From assembly GCF_029227915.1 (NCBI RefSeq), contig NC_079879.1:32618501-32682500 (forward strand): 64,000 bases of DNA. The letters run 5' to 3'. The stretch comes from Hydractinia symbiolongicarpus. Taxonomy: Eukaryota > Cnidaria > Hydrozoa > Anthoathecata > Hydractiniidae. The translations under genes were made by a program, and so were the position numbers. This document shows, one piece after another, positions 49,547 through 62,181 of the stretch. Below the pieces are notes generated by a model that was not told the origin of the DNA, searched no databases, and saw nothing but the letters and a program-made list of their open reading frames with translations. Numbering within the stretch: position 1 is the first letter of the stretch; each line of letters begins with the position of its first letter.

Positions 49547-52120
49547 ATCAATCTGTTTGAGTTACAACGGTTGCGTCTCCTATTCGTACCAACATGTATT
49601 GAGCGATATTTTTCTGATATTGCTAGGTTGCATCGCTTTTAACAGTGAAAAGATTGACTGCGGGACATAATTGAACTGATTTTGGACTTTGACCTTATAT
49701 ACGTAATAAATGAGCCTATTGGACTCCAAGAAATAACATTCTTCATAATTTGTCATGATTGCTGGAACTCAGCGATTACACTGGGCGCTGTGATAGCGCT
49801 TTATTTAAAACTGTAGATAAATAAGTTATTTTTTACTGTGGGACCAATCCTAGCCGTTAGCCGGCGCTGAAGAAATAGAGAAATTTTCGAAAACTACATT
49901 TCATTGAATTTCTAACGGTATCAGTCCGTTTGAGTTACAACGGTTTGCGTCACATATTCGTACCAACATGTGTTTAGCGATATGTTTCTGATATTACTAG
50001 GTTCCATCGCTTTTAACAGTGAAAAGATTGACTGTGGGACTTAATTGAACTGATTTTGGAGTTTGACCTTATATACGTGATAAATGAGCCTATTGGACTC
50101 CAAGAAATAACATTCTTCTTAATTTGACATGATTGCTGTAACTCAGCGATTACACTAGTCGGTGTGATAGCGCCTTATTTAAAAGTTTAGATGAATAAGT
50201 CATTTTTTACTGTGGGACAAATCCTAGCCGTTAGCGCGCTGACGAAGTAGAATCAGTTTCGAAAACTACATTTCATTGACTTTCTAACGGTATCAGTCCG
50301 TTTGAGTTACAACGGTTGCGTCACATATTCGTACCAACATGTATTTAGCGATATGTTTCTGATGTTACTAGGTTGCATCGCTCTTAACGGTGGAACGATT
50401 GACTATGGTCCTTAATTGAACTGATTTTAGACTTCAAACTTATAAATGTGATAAATGAGACAATTGGACCCCCAGGAATAACATTCTTCTTAATTTGACA
50501 TGATTGCTCGAACTCAGCGATTACACTGGGCGCTGTGGTAGCGCTTTACTTAAAAATGTAGATAAATAAGTCATTTTTTACTGTGGGACCAATCCTAACC
50601 GTTAGCGCGCGCTGAAAAAATAGAGACAACTTCAAAAACTACATTTCATTGACTTTCTAACGGTATCAATCTGTTTGAGTTACAACGGTTGCGTCTCCTA
50701 TTCGTTCCAACATGTATTGAGCGATATTTTTCTGATATTGCTAGGTTGCATCGCTCTTAACGGTGGCGCGATTGACTATGGGCCTTAATTGAACTGATTT
50801 TAGACTTCAAACTTATAAATGTGATAAATGAGACAATTGGACCCCCAGGATTAACATTCTTTTTAATTTGACATGATTGCTCGACTTCAGCTTTCACACT
50901 GGGCGCTGTGGTAGCGCTTTACTTAAAAATGTAGATAAATAAGTCATTTTTTATTGTGGAACCAATCCTAACCGTTATCGCGCGCTGAAGAAATAGAGAA
51001 AGTTTCGAAAACTACATTTCATTGACTTTCTAACGGTATCAGTCCGTTTGAGTTACAACGGTTGCGTCACATATTCGTACCAACATGTATTTAGCGATAT
51101 GTTTCTGATGTTACTAGGTTGCATCGCTCTTAACGGTGGAACGATTGACTATGGGCCTTAATTGAACTGATTTTAGACTTCAAACTTATAAATGTGATAA
51201 ATGAGACTATTGGACCCCCAGGAATAACATTCTTCTTAATTTGACATGATTGCTCGAACTCAGCGATTACACTGGGCGCTGTGGCAGCGCTTTACTTAAA
51301 AATGTAGATAAATAAGTCATTTTTTACTGTGGCACCAATCCTAACCGTTAGCGCGCGCTGAAGAAATAGAGACAACTTCAAAAACTACATTTCATTGATT
51401 TTCTAACGGTATCAATCTGTTTGAGTTACAACGGTTGCGTCTCCTATTCGTACCAACATGTATTTAGCGATATTTTTCTGATATTGCTAGGTTGCATCGC
51501 TTTTAACAGTGAAAAGATTGACTGTGGGCCTTAATTGAACTGATTTTAGACTTCAAACTTATAAATGTGATAAATGAGACAATTGGACCCCCAGGAATAA
51601 CATTCTTCTTAATTTGACATGATTGCTCGACTTCAGCTTTCACACTGGGCGCGGTGGTAGCCCTTTACTTAAAAATGTAGATAAATAAGTCATTTTTTAC
51701 TGTGGGACCAATCCTAACCGTTAGCGCGCGCTGAAGAAATAGAGAAAGTTTCAAAAACTACATTTCATTGACTTTCTAACGGTATCAGTCCGTTTGAGTT
51801 ACAACGGTTGCGTCACATATTCGTACCAACATGTATTTAGCGATATGTTTCTGATGTTACTAGGTTGCATCGCTCTTAACGGTGGAACGATTGACTATGG
51901 GCCTTAATTGAACTGATTTTAGACTTCAAACTTATAAATGTGATAAATAAGACAATTGGACCCCCAGGAATAACATTCTTCTTAATTTGACATGATTGCT
52001 CGAACTCAGCGATTACACTGGGCGCTGTGGTAGCGCTTTACTTAAAAATGTAGATAAATAAGTCATTTTTTACTGTGGGACCAATCCTAACCGTTAGCGC
52101 GCGCTGAAGAATTAGAGAAA

Positions 52121-52140
52121 GTTTCGAAAATTTCATTGAC
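52121..52140 (+). other. 5-bp deletion in a g unit
   Basis: In the unit that starts at 51823, GTTTCGAAAA is followed directly by TTTCATTGAC at 52130/52131. Other units read TTCGAAAACTACATTTCATT, so CTACA is missing. The unit is accordingly 368 bp. The event appears only once and has not spread. Confidence 0.85.
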
Positions 52141-54057
52141 TTTCTAACGGTATCAGTCCGTTTGAGTTACAACGGTTGCGTCACATATTCGTACCAACAT
52201 GTATTTAGCGATATGTTTCTGATGTTACTAGGTTGCATCGCTCTTAACGGTGGAACGATTGACTATGGGCCTTAATTGAACTGATTTTAGACTTCAAAAT
52301 TATAAATGTGATAAATGAGACAATTGGACCCCCAGGAATAACATTCTTCTTAATTTGACATGATTGCTCGAACTCAGCGATTACACTGGGCGCTGTGGTA
52401 GCGCTTTACTTAAAAATGTAGATAAATAAGTCATTTTTTTACTGTGGGACCAATCCTAACCGTTAGCGCGCGCTGAAAAAATAGAGACAACTTCAAAAAC
52501 TACATTTCATTGATTTTCTAACGGTATCAATCTGTTTGAGTTACAACGGTTGCGTCTCCTATTCGTACCAACATGTATTGAGCGATATTTTTCTGATATT
52601 GCTAGGTTGCATCGCTTTTAACAGTGAAAAGATTGACTGTGGGACTTAATTGAACTGATTGTGGACTTTGACCTTATATACGTGATAAATGAGCTTATTG
52701 GACTCCAAGAAATAACATTCTTCTTAATTTGACATGATTGCTGGAACTCAGCGATTACACTGGGCGCTGTGATAGCGCTTTATTTAAAACTGTAGATAAA
52801 TAAGTTATTTTTTACTGTGGGACCAATCCTAGCCGTTAGCCGGCGCTGAAGAAATAGTGAAATTTTCGAAAACTACATTTCATTGACTTTCTAACGGTAT
52901 CAGTCCGTTTGAGTTACAACGGTTTGCGTCACATATTCGTACCAACCTGTCTTTAGCAATATGTTTCTGATATTACTAGTTTCCATCGCTTTTAACAGTA
53001 AAAAGATTGACTGTGGGACTTAATTGAACTGATTTTGGACTTTGACCTTATATACGTGATAAATGAGCCTATTGGACTCCAAGAAATAACATTCTTCTTA
53101 ATTTGACATGATTGCTGGAACTCAGCGATTACACTGGGCGCTGTGATAGCGCTTTATTTAAATCTGTAGATAAATAAGTTATTTTTTACTGTGGGACCAA
53201 TCCTAGCCGTTAGCCGGCGCTGAAGAAATAGAGAAATTTTCGAAAACTACATTTCATTGACTTTCTAACGGTATCAGTCCGTTTGAGTTACAACGGTTGC
53301 GTCACATATTCGTACCAACATGTATTTAGCGATACGTTTCTGATGTTACTAGGTTGCATCGGTTTTAACGGTGTAACGATTGACTATGGGACTTAATTGA
53401 ACTGATTTTAGACTTTAAACTTATAAATGTGATAAATGAGACAATTGTACCCACAGAAATAACATTCTTCTTAATTTGACATGATTGCTCGAACTCAGCG
53501 ATTACACTGGGCGCTGTGGTAGCGCTTTACTTAAAAATGTAGATAAATAAGTCATTTTTTACTGTGGGACCAATCCTAACCGTTAGCGCGCGCTGAAAAA
53601 GTAGAGACAACTTCAAAAACTACATTTCATTGACTTTCTAACGGTATCAATCTGTTTGAGTTACAACGGTTGCGTCTCCTATTCGTACCAACATGTATTG
53701 AGCGATGTTTTTCTGATATTGCTAGGTTGCATCGCTCTTAACGGTGGAACGATTGACTATGGGCCTTAATTGAACTGATTTTAGACTTCAAACTTATAAA
53801 TGTGATAAATGAGACAATTGGACCCCCAGGAATAACATTCTTCTTAATTTGACATGATTGCTCGACTTCAGCTTTCACACTGGGCGCTGTGGTAGCGCTT
53901 TACTTAAAAATGTAGATAAATAAGTCATTTTTTACTGTGGGACCAATCCTAACCGTTAGCGCGCGCTGAAGAAATAGAGAAAGTTTCGAAAACTACATTT
54001 CATTGACTTTCTAACGGTATCAGTCCGTTTGAGTTACAACGGGCGCGTCACATATTC

Positions 54058-56672
54058 GTACCAACATGTATTTAGCGATATGTTTCTGATGTTACTAGGT
54101 TGCATCGCTCTTAACGGTGGAACGATTGACTATGGGCCTTAATTGAACTGATTTTAGACTTCAAAATTATAAATGTGATAAATGAGACAATTGGACCCCC
54201 AGGAATAACATTCTTCTTAATTTGACATGATTGCTCGAACTCAGCGATTACACTGGGCGCTGTGGTAGCGCTTTACTTAAAAATGTAGATAAATAAGTCA
54301 TTTTTTACTGTGGGACCAATCCTAACCGTTAGCGCGCGCTGAAGAAATAGAGACAACTTCAAAAACTACATTTCATTGATTTTCTAACGGTATCAATCTG
54401 TTTGAGTTACACCGGGTGCGTCTCCTATTCGTACCAACATGTATTGAGCGATATTTTTCTGATATTGCTAGGTTGCATCGCTTTTAACAGTGAAAAGATT
54501 GACTGTGGGACTTAATTGAACTGATTTTGGACTTTGACCTTATATACGTGATAAATGAGCCTATTGGACTCCAAGAAATAACATTCTTCTTAATTTGAAA
54601 TGATTGCTGGAACTCAGCGATTACACTGGGCGCTGTGATAGCGCTTTATTTAAAACTGTAGATAAATAAGTTATTTTTTACTGTGGGACCAATCCTAGCC
54701 GTTAGCCGGCGCTGAAGAAATAGTGAAATTTTCGAAAACTACATTTCATTGACTTTCTAACGGTATCAGTCCGTTTGAGTTACAACGGTTTGCGTCACAT
54801 ATTCGTACCAACATGTGTTTAGCAATATGTTTCTGATATTACTAGTTTCCATCGCTTTTAACAGTGAAAAGATTGACTGTGGGACTTAATTGAACTGATT
54901 TTGGACTTTGACCTTATATACGTGATAAATGAGCCTATTGGACTCCAAGAAATAACATTCTTCTTAATTTGACATGATTGCTGGAACTCAGCGATTACAC
55001 TGGGCGCTGTGATAGCGCTTTATTTAAAACTGTAGATAAATAAGTTAGTTTTTACTGTGGGACCAATCCTAGCCGTTAGCCGGCGCTGAAGAAATAGTGA
55101 AATTTTCGAAAACTACATTTCATTGACTTTCTAACGGTATCAGTCCGTTTGAGTTACAACGGTTTGCGTCACATGTTCGTACCAACATGTGTTTAGCAAT
55201 ATGTTTCTGATATTACTAGTTTCCATCGCTTTTAACAGTGAAAAGATTGACTGTGGGACTTAATTGAACTGATTTTGGACTTTGACCTTATATACGTGAT
55301 AAGTGAGCCTATTGGACTCCAAGAAATAACATTCTTCTTAATTTGACATGATTGCTGGAACTCAGCGATTACACTGGGCGCTGTGATAGCGCTTTATTCA
55401 AAACTGTAGATAAATAAGTTATTTTTTACTGTGGGACCAATCCTAGCCGTTAGCCGGCGCTGAAGAAATAGAGAAATTTTCGAAAACTACATTTCATTGA
55501 CTTTCTAAGGGTATCAGTCCGTTTGAGTTACAACGGTTTGCGTCACATATTCGTACCAACATGTGTTTAGCGATATGTTTCTGATATTACTAGGTTCCAT
55601 CGCTTTTAACAGTGAAACTATTGACTGTGCGACTTAATTGAACTGATTTTAGACTTCAAACTTATAAATGTGATAAATGAGACAATTGGACCCCAAGAAA
55701 TAACATTCTTTTTAATTTAATCGGATTGCTCGACTTCAGCTATTACACTGGGCGCTGTGATAGCGCTTTATTTAAAACTGTAGATAAATAAGTTATTTTT
55801 TACTGTGGGACCAATCCTAGCCGTTAGCCGGCGCTGAAGAAATAGAGAAATTTTCGAAAACTACATTTCATTGACTTTCTAACGGTATCAGTGCGTTTGA
55901 GTTACAACGGTTTGCGTCACATATTCGTACCAACATGTGTTTAGCGATATGTTTCTGATATTACTAGGTTCCATCGCTTTTAACAGTGAAACGATTGACT
56001 GTGTGACTTAATTGAACTGATTTTAGACTTCAAACTTATAAATGTGATAAATGAGACAATTGGACCCCAAGAAATAACATTCTTCTTAATTTGATCGGAT
56101 TGCTCGACTTCAGCTATTACACTGTGCTCTGTGATAGCACTTTATTTAAAACTGTAGATAAATAAGTTATTTTTTACTGTAGGACCAATCCTAGCCGTTA
56201 GCCGGCGCTGAAGAAATAGAGAAATTTTCGAAAACTACATTTCATTGACTTTCTAACGGTATCAGTCCGTTTGAGTTACAACGGTTGCGTCACATATTCG
56301 TACCAACATGTATTTAGCGATACGTTTCTGATGTTACTAGGTTGCATCGGTTTTAACGGTGGAACGATTGACTATGGGCCTTAATTGAACTGATTTTAGA
56401 CTTCAAACTTATAAATGTGATAAATGAGACAATTGGACCCCCAGGAATAACATTCTTCTTAATTTGACATGATTGCTCGACTTCAGCTTTCACACTGGGC
56501 GCTGTGGTAGCGCTTTACTTAAAAATGTAGATAAATAAGTCATTTTTTACTGTGGGACCAATCCTAACCGTTAGCGCGCGCTGAAGAAATAGAGAAAGTT
56601 TCGAAAACTACATTTCATTGACTTTCTAACGGTATCAGTCCGTTTGAGTTACAACGGGTGCGTCACATATTC
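54058..56672 (+). repeat. 7-unit block g-T-U*-U*-U-U-a
   Basis: Unit starts are 54058 (g), 54431 (T), 54805 and 55179 (two adjacent U*/T units with GTTTAGCAATATG and CTAGTTTCCATCGC, 374 bp each, nearly identical), 55553 and 55927 (two U units; the first has GTGAAACTATTGACTG and TTTAATCGGATTG) and 56300 (a start, V end). Adjacent pairs of the same type point to single-monomer duplications of 374 bp. Most units are 374 bp because of the extra T in GGTTTGCGTCAC. Confidence 0.8.
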
Positions 56673-58539
56673 GTACCAACATGTATTTAGCGATATGTTT
56701 CTGATGTTACTAGGTTGCATCGCTCTTAACGGTGGAACGATTGACTATGGGCCTTAATTGAACTGATTTTAGACTTCAAAATTATAAATGTGATAAATGA
56801 GACAATTGGACCCCCAGGAATAACATTCTTCTTAATTTGACATGATTGCTCGAACTCAGCGATTACACTGGGCGCTGTGGTAGCGCTTTACTTAAAAATG
56901 TAGATAAATAAGTCATTTTTTACTGTGGGACCAATCCTAACCGTTAGCGCGCGCTGAAGAAATAGAGACAACTTCAAAAACTACATTTCATTGATTTTCT
57001 AACGGTATCAATCTGTTTGAGTTACAACGGTTGCGTCTCCTATTCGTACCAACATGTATTGAGCGATATTTTTCTGATATTGCTAGGTTGCATCGCTTTT
57101 AACAGTGAAAAGATTGACTGTGGGACTTAATTGAACTGATTTTGGACTTTGACCTTATATACGTGATAAATGAGCCTATTGGACTCCAAGAAATAACATT
57201 CTTCTTAATTTGACATGATTGCTGGAACTCAGCGATTACACTGGGCGCTGTGATAGCGCTTTATTTAAAACTGTAGATAAATAAGTTATTTTTTACTGTG
57301 GGACCAATCCTAGCCGTTAGCCGGCGCTGAAGAAATAGTGAAATTTTCGAAAACTACATTTCATTGACTTTCTAACGGTATCAGTCCGTTTGAGTTACAA
57401 CGGTTTGCGTCACATATTCGTACCAACATGTGTTTAGCAATATGTTTCTGATATTACTAGTTTCCATCGCTTTTAACAGTGAAAAGATTGACTGTGGGAC
57501 TTAATTGAACTGATTTTGGACTTTGACCTTATATACGTGATAAATGAGCCTATTGGACTCCAAGAAATAACATTCTTCTTAATTTGACATGATTGCTGGA
57601 ACTCAGCGATTACACTGGGCGCTGTGATAGCGCTTTATTTAAAACTGTAGATAAAAAAATTATTTTTTACTGTGGGACCAATCGTAGCCGTTAGCCGGCG
57701 CTGAAGAAATAGAGAAATTTTCGAAAACTACATTTCATTGACTTTCTAACGGTATCAGTCCGTTTGAGTTACAACGGTTGCGTCACATATTCGTACCAAC
57801 ATGTATTTAGCGATACGTTTCTGATGTTACTAGGTTGCATCGGTTTTAACGGTGGAACGATTGACTATGGGCCTTAATTGAACTGATTTTAGACTTCAAA
57901 CTTATAAATGTGATAAATGAGACAATTGGATCCCCAGGAATAACATTCTTCTTAATTTGACATGATTGCTGGAACTCAGCGATTACACTGGGCGCTGTGA
58001 TAGCGCTTTATTTAAAACTGTAGATAAATAAGTTATTTTTTACTGTGGGACCAATCCTAGCCGTTAGCCGGCGCTGAAGAAATAGAGAAATTTTCGAAAA
58101 CTACATTTCATTGACTTTCTAACGGTATCAGTGCGTTTGAGTTACAACGGTTTGCGTCACATATTCGTACCAACATGTGTTTAGCGATATGTTTCTGATA
58201 TTACTAGGTTCCATCGCTTTTAACAGTGAAACGATTGACTGTGTGACTTAATTGAACTGATTTTAGACTTCAAACTTATAAATGTGATAAATGAGACAAT
58301 TGGACCCCAAGAAATAACATTCTTCTTAATTTGATCGGATTGCTCGACTTCAGCTATTACACTGTGCTCTGTGATAGCGCTTTATTTAAAACTGTAGATA
58401 AATAAGTTATTTTTTACTGTAGGACCAATCCTAGCCATTAGCCGGCGCTGAAGAAATAGAGAAATTTTCGAAAACTACATTTCATTGACTTTCTAACGGT
58501 ATCAGTCCGTTTGAGTTACAACGGTTGCGTCACATATTC
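56673..58539 (+). repeat. Shortened copy of the preceding block, with an a/T chimera
   Basis: Unit starts are 56673 (g, CAAAATTATAAATG), 57046 (T), 57420 (U*/T), 57793 (a start GCATCGGTTTTAACGG, then T-type middle and end) and 58167 (U); the following a/V unit is at 58540. The variant GTGCGTTTGAG before 55927 recurs before 58167, and the a/V units at 56300 and 58540 correspond, both at an offset of 2,240 bp. The order matches the previous block, but the second U* and first U are replaced by the a/T chimera. Confidence 0.8.
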
Positions 58540-59203
58540 GTACCAACATGTATTTAGCGATACGTTTCTGATGTTACTAGGTTGCATCGGTTTTAACGGT
58601 GGAACGATTGACTATGGGCCTTAATTGAACTGATTTTAGACTTCAAACTTATAAATGTGATAAATGAGACAATTGGACCCCCAGGAATAACATTCTTCTT
58701 AATTTGACATGATTGCTCGACTTCAGCTTTCACACTGGGCGCTGTGGTAGCGCTTTACTTAAAAATGTAGATAAATAAGTCATTTTTTACTGTGGGAGCA
58801 ATCCTAACCGTTAGCGCGCGCTGAAGAAATAGAGAAAGTTTCGAAAACTACATTTCATTGACTTTCTAACGGTATCAGTCCGTTTGAGTTACAACGGGTT
58901 GACTATGGGCCTTAATTGAACTGATTTTAGACTTCAAACTTATAAATGTGATAAATGAGACAATTGGACCCCCAGGAATAACATTCATCTTAATTTGACA
59001 TGATTGCTCGAACTCAGCGATTACACTGGGCGCTGTGGTAGCGCTTTACTTAAAAATGTAAATAAATAAGTCATTTTTTACTGTCGGACCAATCCTAACC
59101 GTTAGCGAGCGCTGAAGAAATAGAGACAACTTCAAAAATTACATTTCATTGACTTTGTAAGGGTATCAATCTGTTTGAGTTACAACGGTTGCGTCACCTA
59201 TTC
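58540..59203 (+). repeat. Monomer pair with an 82-bp deletion removing the anchor
   Basis: The a/V unit at 58540 runs normally to GAGTTACAACGGG (58898) and is followed directly by TTGACTATGGGCC. The missing part is the end of one unit plus the first ~70 bases of the next: TGCGTCAC, the anchor, TAGCGATATG, GGTTGCATCGC and AACGGTGGAACGA. Anchors on either side are 664 bp apart instead of 746, giving an 82-bp loss. This is the only monomer in the window without the anchor block. The remainder is a normal g/a unit (ATGTAAATAAATAAG, AGCGAGCGCTG). Confidence 0.88.
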
Positions 59204-60689
59204 GTCCAACATGAATTGAGCGACATTTTTCTGATATTGCTAGGTTGCATTGATTTTAACAGTGAAAAGATTGACTGTGGGACTTAATTGAACTGATTTT
59301 GGACTTTGACCTTATATACGTGATAAATGAGCCTATTGGACTCCAAGAAATAACATTCTTCTTAATTTGACATGATTGCTGGAACTCAGCGATTACACTG
59401 GCCGTTGTGAGAGCGCTTTATTTAAAACTGTAGATAAACAAGTTATTTTTTACTTTGGGACCAATCCTAGCCGTTAGCCCGCGCTGAAGAAATAGAGACA
59501 GTTTGGAAAACTACATTTCATTGACTTTCTAACGGTATCAGTCCGTTTGAGTTACAACGGTTGCGTAACATTTTCGTACCAACTTATATTTAGCGATATG
59601 TTTCTGATATTACTAGGCTACATCGCTTTTAACAGTGAAACGACTGACTGTGGGATTAAATTGAACTGACTTTGGACTTTGACCTTATAAATGTGTTAAA
59701 AGAGCCAATTGGACTCCAAGAAGTAACATTTTTCATAATTTGACACGATTGTTGGAACTCAGCGATTACACTGGCCGCTGTGATAGCGCTTTATTTAAAA
59801 CTGTAGATAAATAAGTCATTTTTTACTGTGGGACAAATTCTAGCCGTTAGCGCGCTGACGAAATAGAGAAAGTTTCAAGAACTACATTTCATTGACTTTC
59901 TAACGGTATCAGTCCGTTTGAGTTACAACGGTTGCGTCACATATTCGTATCAACATGTATTTAGCGATATGTTTCTGATATTACTAGGTTACATCGCTTT
60001 CAACAGTGAAACGATTGACTGAGGGACTTAATTGAACCGATTTTGGACTTTGACGTTATTAATGTGATAAATGAGCCAATTCGACTCCAAGAAATAACAT
60101 TCTTCTTAATTTGACATGATTGCTGTAACTCAGCGATTACACTAGTCGGTGTGATAGCGTTTTATTTAAAAGTTTAGATGAATAAGTCATTTTTTACTGT
60201 GGGACAAATCCTAGCCGTTAGCGCGCTGACGAAGTAGAATCAGTTTCAAAAACTACATCTCATTGACTTACTAACGGTATCAGTCCGTTTCACCTACAAC
60301 GGATGCGTCACCTATATGTACCAACATGTTTTTAGCGATATGTTTCTGATATTACGAGGTTGCATTGCTTTTAACGGTGAAACGATTGACTGTGGGACTT
60401 AATTAAACTGGTTTGGACATTGACTTTGTTAATGTGATAAGTGACACAATTGGATCCCCAGAAGTAACATTCTTCTTAATTTGACATGATTGCTCGAACT
60501 CAGCGATTACACTGGGCGCTGTGATAGCGCTTTACTTTAAAATGTAGATAAATAAGTTATTTTTTACTGTGGGACCAATCCTAACCGTTAGCGCGCGCTA
60601 AAGAAATAGAGACAACATCAAAAACTACATTTCATTGACTTTCTAACGGTATCAATCTATTTGAGTTACAACGGTTGCGTCTCCTATTC
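59204..60689 (+). repeat. Divergent block b-c-(d/e)-f, second copy
   Basis: Unit b (59204, anchor CGTCCAACATG), c (59576, anchor GTACCAACTTATATTTAG), a d/e chimera (59947: GTATCAACATG start, then GGTTACATCGCTTTCAACAG and ACTAGTCGGTGTG) and f (60318, TATATGTACC) repeat the order at 41399-43255. The d and e units, separate at 42142 and 42513, are fused into one here, so this copy is one monomer shorter. The joint lies near GATATTACTAGGTT. Confidence 0.85.
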
Positions 60690-62181
60690 GTAACAACATG
60701 TATTGAGCGATATCTTTCTGATATTGCTAGGTTGCATCGCTCTTAACGGTGGAACGATTGACTATGGGCCTTAATTGAACTGATTTTGGACTTCAAACTT
60801 ATAAATGTGATAAATAAGACAATTGGACCCCCAGGAATAACATTCTTCTTAATTTGACATGATTGCTCGACTTCAGCTTTCACACTGGGCGCTGTGGTAG
60901 CGCTTTACTTAAAAATGTAGATAAATAAGTCATTTTTTACTGTGGGACCAATCCTAACCGTTAGCGCGCGCTGAAGAAATAGAGAAAGTTTCGAAAACTA
61001 CATTTCATTGACTTTCTAACGGTATCAATCTGTTTGAGTTACAACGGTTGCGTCTCCTATTCGTACCAACATGTATTGAGCGATATTTTTCTGATATTGC
61101 TAGGTTGCATCGCTTTTAACAGTGAAAAGATTGACTGTGGGACTTAATTGAACTGATTTTGGACTTTGACCTTATATACGTGATAAATGAGCCTATTGGA
61201 CTCCAAGAAATAACATTCTTCTTAATTTGACATGATTGATGGAACTCAGCGATTACACTGGGCGCTGTGATAGCGCTTTATTTAAAACTGTAGATAAATA
61301 AGTTATTTTTTACTGTGGGACCAATCCTAGCCGTTAGCCGGCGCTGAAGAAATAGAGAAAGTTTCGAAAACTACATTTCATTGACTTTCTATCGGTATCA
61401 GTCCGTTTGAGTTACAACCGTTTGCGTCACATATTCGTACCAACATGTGTTTAGCGATATGTTTCTGATATTACTAGGTTCCATCGCTTTTAACAGTGAA
61501 ACGATTGACTGTGTGACTTAATTGAACTGATTTTAGAATTCAAACTTATAAATGTAATAAATGAGACAATTGGACCCCAAGAAATAACATTCTTCTTAAT
61601 TTGACATGATTGCTCGAACTCAGCGATTACACTGGGCGCTGTGGTAGCGCTTTACTTAAAATGTAAATAAATAAGTCAGTTTTTACTGTCGGACCAATCC
61701 TAACCGTTAGCGAGCGCTGAAGAAATAGAGACAACTTCAAAAATTACATTTCATTGACTTTGTAACGGTATCAATCTGTTTGAGTTACAACGGTTGCGTC
61801 ACCTATTCGTCCAACATGAATTGAGCGATATTTTTCTGATATTGCCAGGTTGCATCGCTTTTAACAGTGAAAAGATTGACTGTGGGACTTAATTGAACTG
61901 ATTTTGGACTTTGACCTTATATACGTGATAATTGAGCCTATTGGACTCCAAGAAATAACATTCTTCTTAATTTGACATGATTGCTGGAACTCAGCGATTA
62001 CACTGGGCGCTGTGATAGCGCTTTATTTAAAACTGTAGATAAATAAGTTATTTTTTACTGTGGGACCAATCCTAGCCGTTAGCCGGCGCTGAAGAAATAG
62101 TGAAATTTTCGAAAACTACATTTCATTGACTTTCTAACGGTATCAGTCCGTTTGAGTTACAACGGTTTGCGTCACATGTTC
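60690..62181 (+). repeat. Mixed V, T, U/a and b/T units
   Basis: The 60690 unit is V-like with anchor GTAACAACATG. The 61063 unit is T. The 61437 unit starts as U (GTTTAGCG, GGTTCCATCGC) and ends as a (ATGTAAATAAATAAG, AGCGAGCGCTG). The 61809 unit starts as b (CGTCCAACATGAATTGAG) and continues as T with GCCGGCGCTG. Every boundary unit is chimeric, so the divergent families a and b have been spliced into the T/U background. Confidence 0.78.

Larger units (their letters stand above)
49213..54057 (+). repeat. Mosaic of g, T, V and U-start units without stable HOR
   Basis: Unit starts are 49213 g, 49586 T, 49960 U/T/e chimera (371 bp, AGTCGGTGTGATAG), 50331 g, 50704 V (anchor GTTCCAAC), 51077 g, 51450 T/V chimera, 51823 g, 52191 g, 52565 T, 52939 U*/T (CCTGTCTTTAGCAATATG, CTAGTTTCCATCGC), 53312 a and 53685 V. 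The alternation g-T or g-V recurs, but with changing partners. CAAAATTATAAATG in the g unit at 52191 is shared with g units at 54058 and 56673, linking this block to the next. Confidence 0.75.
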
